From NCBI GenBank assembly GCA_030833265.1, contig JAURHO010000008.1, positions 1-24,248 of the forward strand: a stretch of DNA of 24,248 nucleotides, in the 5' to 3' direction. The notes under the pieces are model-generated. The model made no database searches, had not been told where the DNA came from, and saw only the letters and a list, made by a program, of their open reading frames with translations. The translations under genes were made by a program, and so were the position numbers. Positions 22,487-24,248 of the stretch are shown here, piece by piece. The DNA is from Crocinitomicaceae bacterium (GTDB lineage: Bacteria; Bacteroidota; Bacteroidia; Flavobacteriales_D; Crocinitomicaceae). The number at the start of each line of letters is the position of its first letter. Within the stretch, counting starts at the first letter, position 1.

Positions 22487-22490
22487 TTGC

Positions 22491-22967
22491 ATGCCCCGTT
22501 TCCGTTCACTTACACAAGAAGAGCTCAAAGCACTTGAAACCGAGTTCAAGCAATTCTTGATCATCAATCAGCTTTACGACAAAGAGTGGCGTGAACTTGC
22601 TGCCAAAGATCCGCAAAAAGCCCAAGAATTTATTGACCTCTTTTCGGATATCGTTCTGGAAAAAACCTACAGTAAGGCGCAAGGATTGGTGCAAATGGGT
22701 CGTGATTTCATTGCGTTGTTTTTTCTGCAAGAAACCAAATGGCAATTCATGCATTTTCAATTTCAACACGATATTGATGCAGAAGCCCATGACTTGACGC
22801 GTTTTTTATCCTATTTGCAAACTCATCTCGCTTCAGTAAACATTCAAAAAGGAGTTAAAAACGCTCCTGCCAACAAAGCTGAAGCCGTGCATCAAATCAT
22901 CGCGCAAGGAGCGCAACTGCTTAACACTGAAATGACTGAAAAAATCAGTGTTTTTTTCCAAGATTGA
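22491..22967 (+). CDS. DUF6495-like protein
   Basis: The protein has 158 residues, is helical and soluble, and has no signal peptide. Its pattern RFRSLTQEELKALETEFKQFL (quoted in part), then DKEWRELAAKDPQKAQEFIDLFSD, and a C-terminal IIAQGAQLLNTEMTEKI resembles a small Bacteroidota family that I match to DUF6495. No function is known to me. It starts 4 bases after gldH and is probably co-transcribed with it, so a connection with the envelope or motility is possible but not shown. Confidence 0.6.
   Translation: MPRFRSLTQEELKALETEFKQFLIINQLYDKEWRELAAKDPQKAQEFIDLFSDIVLEKTYSKAQGLVQMGRDFIALFFLQETKWQFMHFQFQHDIDAEAHDLTRFLSYLQTHLASVNIQKGVKNAPANKAEAVHQIIAQGAQLLNTEMTEKISVFFQD
22935..22957 (+). terminator. 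Weak possible terminator inside the 3' end of the DUF6495-like gene
   Basis: A 5-base-pair stem (ACTGA/TCAGT, 22935-22939 with 22945-22949) with a five-A loop is followed by G and seven T. The stem is short and AT-rich, so its strength is doubtful. It lies before the stop codon, and a new promoter follows at 23008-23039. Confidence 0.25.
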
Positions 22968-23007
22968 TGCTGCGTCATATCTTTTTTTGATAGCTAAAGC
23001 ATCTTTT

Positions 23008-23039
23008 TTTGGTCAATTCCGTTTATACCTCTAAATTTG
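23008..23039 (+). promoter_or_regulatory. Candidate promoter of the 217-residue lipoprotein gene
   Basis: TTTG (23008-23011), 20 bases and TAAATTTG (23032-23039) form an exact Bacteroidota -33/-7 pair in the 98-base gap. The transcript would start near 23044, leaving a leader of about 22 bases before the ATG at 23066. Confidence 0.5.
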
Positions 23040-23065
23040 AGATATTATCACCTAAATAAAACTAC

Positions 23066-23719
23066 ATGAAACTAGTGCGTTTTGCCTTTTTAGCTTCTCT
23101 CTTATTGTTCATCGGTTCGGCCTGTATTGAGCACGAAGTGATTCCACCGCCAAGCAATAAAGTAGACCTCAATGCAAGCTTTGCCGCTACCATTAATGGC
23201 ACGCAAATAGAACTCACACAAAATGTAAACAAGTATTTAGGCTTCGCTATTGATACGCAAGTAATTAATACGGCTCCAATATTATCTCGTCAAATTTTCA
23301 TGGCAGGAATGGCCTCCATTTCTAACCCGCAAAATATTACGCTTACTTTCGGTAGTCTTGAATGGGATGCAACTGGTAATTCAGCACCAACGCTTCCGAT
23401 GTTCAATGACTTCCACATGACCAATTCAGATACGCCAATTCCGTTCAAGGATATGGCTTCTTTGGTGGCTAATAGCGCCGATGGTGTTCAAGTAACCTAC
23501 ACAGACAACACCGGAAAAATCTGGATTTCACGCGAAAGCCAACCTATGGGTCAAATTGCCAACTTTACTATCCTTAAGCAAGCATCCGATGCTTCAGGAG
23601 ACTACTCTTTATTTGAAGTTACCTTTAGCTGTACAGTTTGGTATGTTGATTCTCAAACTGGTGTTGAAGAGTCTATACAGATTTCCAACGCGAAATTCAG
23701 AGGTTGGTTCAAGCGCTAA
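23066..23719 (+). CDS. Lipoprotein of unknown function
   Basis: The protein has 217 residues. The signal ends in LLFIGSAC with lipid Cys20, followed by a short Pro-rich spacer (EVIPPPSNK). The mature part is beta-rich, with a start (DLNASFAATINGTQIELTQN, about 34-53) like many small Bacteroidota lipoproteins that open with an ASFTA-type strand and a product-type calycin-like sandwich. It ends with a strand pair (YSLFEVTFSCTVWYVD, then ESIQISNAKFRGWFKR). I do not recognise a named family. It has its own promoter candidate and stands 24 bases before the next gene. A periplasmic or outer-membrane-anchored location is inferred from the lipobox. Confidence 0.72.
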   Translation: MKLVRFAFLASLLLFIGSACIEHEVIPPPSNKVDLNASFAATINGTQIELTQNVNKYLGFAIDTQVINTAPILSRQIFMAGMASISNPQNITLTFGSLEWDATGNSAPTLPMFNDFHMTNSDTPIPFKDMASLVANSADGVQVTYTDNTGKIWISRESQPMGQIANFTILKQASDASGDYSLFEVTFSCTVWYVDSQTGVEESIQISNAKFRGWFKR

Positions 23720-23743
23720 CCTATGTTGAACTAATACGCCTAC

Positions 23744-24160
23744 ATGAGTGAAGCACTCAAAATAGCAATCATAGGCGACTACAACTTCACCTACAACTCG
23801 CACCACGCGACAAATCTTTCCTTGGACCATGCTGCCGAGTTCCTTGAAATCGAGCTCAATTATTATTGGATCAAAGTCAACGAGGCGCTTCAACAAAAAA
23901 AGCCCTTTTTCGAACAATACGATGGCATTTGGGTGGCACCTGGCCCCTATTTAAACCCATTTTTTCTATCTGGAATCTTCAAGCAATTATTTGAATTATC
24001 TATTCCAGTCTTTTTAACTGGTGAATGTTTCAAGCTATTTATTGATCAACTGATTTCAGCAAATAACTTAAATCCGTACGGAGAAAAACTGATATCTGAG
24101 AATTTAATTGCAGGCTCTCATTTTGAAAGAATTGAAGTTTTTCCATTTTTCAATATGTAA
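23744..24160 (+). CDS. Short protein related to the CTP synthase C-terminal (amidotransferase-like) family
   Basis: The protein has 138 residues. The N-terminus KIAIIGDYNFTYNSHHATN near 6-24, the FFEQYDGIWVAPGPYLNP block near 55-72 and IPVFLTGECFK near 87-97 match, in order, the start of the 'CTP synthase C-terminal region-related' family of class I glutamine-amidotransferase folds. Members I know are about 230-240 residues and have GTCGGFQ at the nucleophile elbow. Here it reads GECFK with Cys95, and the His-Glu part of the triad is missing because the chain stops at 24160. The last 40 residues are AT-rich and not recognisable. It is either a short variant or a gene truncated by a rearrangement. 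No good continuation was found in the other frames before the window edge. Confidence 0.6.
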   Translation: MSEALKIAIIGDYNFTYNSHHATNLSLDHAAEFLEIELNYYWIKVNEALQQKKPFFEQYDGIWVAPGPYLNPFFLSGIFKQLFELSIPVFLTGECFKLFIDQLISANNLNPYGEKLISENLIAGSHFERIEVFPFFNM

Positions 24161-24248
24161 AAACCATTATTAATAGGAGGGGTAGGCATGAAGCTAGTAT
24201 CTTCCAAGCTACCTTCTTTGTAGAGTTTATTAATTACTTCTGTATCTA
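24118..24248 (-). CDS. Possible 3' end of a gene entering from the right edge
   Basis: On the minus strand a frame is open from the window edge for 42 codons to a TGA at 24118-24120. The peptide has a plausible protein-like make-up (KLYKEGSLEDTSFMPTPP, then INNGFYILKNGKTSILSK). I do not recognise it. It would overlap the convergent + strand gene by 43 bases, more than any other overlap in the window, so either this frame or the tail of the + strand gene may not be real. Confidence 0.3.
   Translation of the reverse strand, partial: DTEVINKLYKEGSLEDTSFMPTPPINNGFYILKNGKTSILSK

Noticed and set aside
22966..23010. GATGCT/AGCATC stem followed by seven T as a terminator
   Set aside because: The loop is about 26 bases and the stem only 6 base pairs, and the T run contains the -33 element of the next gene; too weak to call.

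Overview
The window comes from a member of the Bacteroidota, most likely Flavobacteriales or a close relative. The signs are a gldH-type gliding lipoprotein gene directly after a cysteine-rich PSP1 protein gene, a Bacteroidota-style LptD, an amidase-MCE-Fe/S oxidoreductase gene row, a LETM1-like protein of the Bacteroidota type, lamin-tail-domain surface protein, and several promoter candidates with the phylum's -7 element TAnnTTTG. Base composition is moderate and coding density is very high. No rRNA, tRNA, CRISPR array, transposase or insertion sequence was seen, and no gene-free stretch exceeds 300 bases.

Layout. 1-1975: the 3' part of a secreted protein with two lamin-tail domains. 1984-5476 (+): a tightly overlapping four-gene set (LETM1-like protein, an unrecognised 142-residue protein, a lone ABC ATPase, a YihY-family membrane protein). 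5485-8010 (-): lptD, divergent from the + strand operon 8034-12811 (secreted N-acetylmuramoyl-L-alanine amidase, MlaD-type MCE protein, membrane Fe-S protein, CCG-domain protein, small conserved protein). 12801-13728 (-): DUF2752 protein and a lipoprotein fused to a Pmp3/YqaE domain. 13837-17083 (-): deoC and two aldehyde dehydrogenase genes, the second lacking the catalytic half. 17119-17472 (-): small protein with a very acidic tail, divergent from radA. 17646-20826 (+): radA, rsmI, holB. 20869-22967 (+): PSP1 protein, gldH, DUF6495-type protein. 23066-24160 (+): an unrecognised lipoprotein and a CTP-synthase-C-terminus-like protein, with a possible convergent gene entering from the right edge.

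How the genes fit together. Much of the window serves the envelope: LPS export to the outer membrane (LptD), peptidoglycan cleavage (amidase), lipid transport (MlaD), gliding (GldH). The deoC/ALDH operon can be read as deoxyribose 5-phosphate breakdown with oxidation of the released acetaldehyde. The radA-rsmI-holB run is housekeeping (recombination, 16S rRNA methylation, replication clamp loading).

Most notable points: a deoC-linked aldehyde dehydrogenase pair that looks like a split ALDH16; a repeated arrangement in which the -7 promoter element sits 3-5 bases before the start codon, implying leaderless mRNAs; the lptD/amidase promoters placed inside each other's genes; the LETM1-unknown-ABC-YihY overlapping operon, the best candidate here for an undescribed functional unit; and a lipoprotein-Pmp3 fusion.
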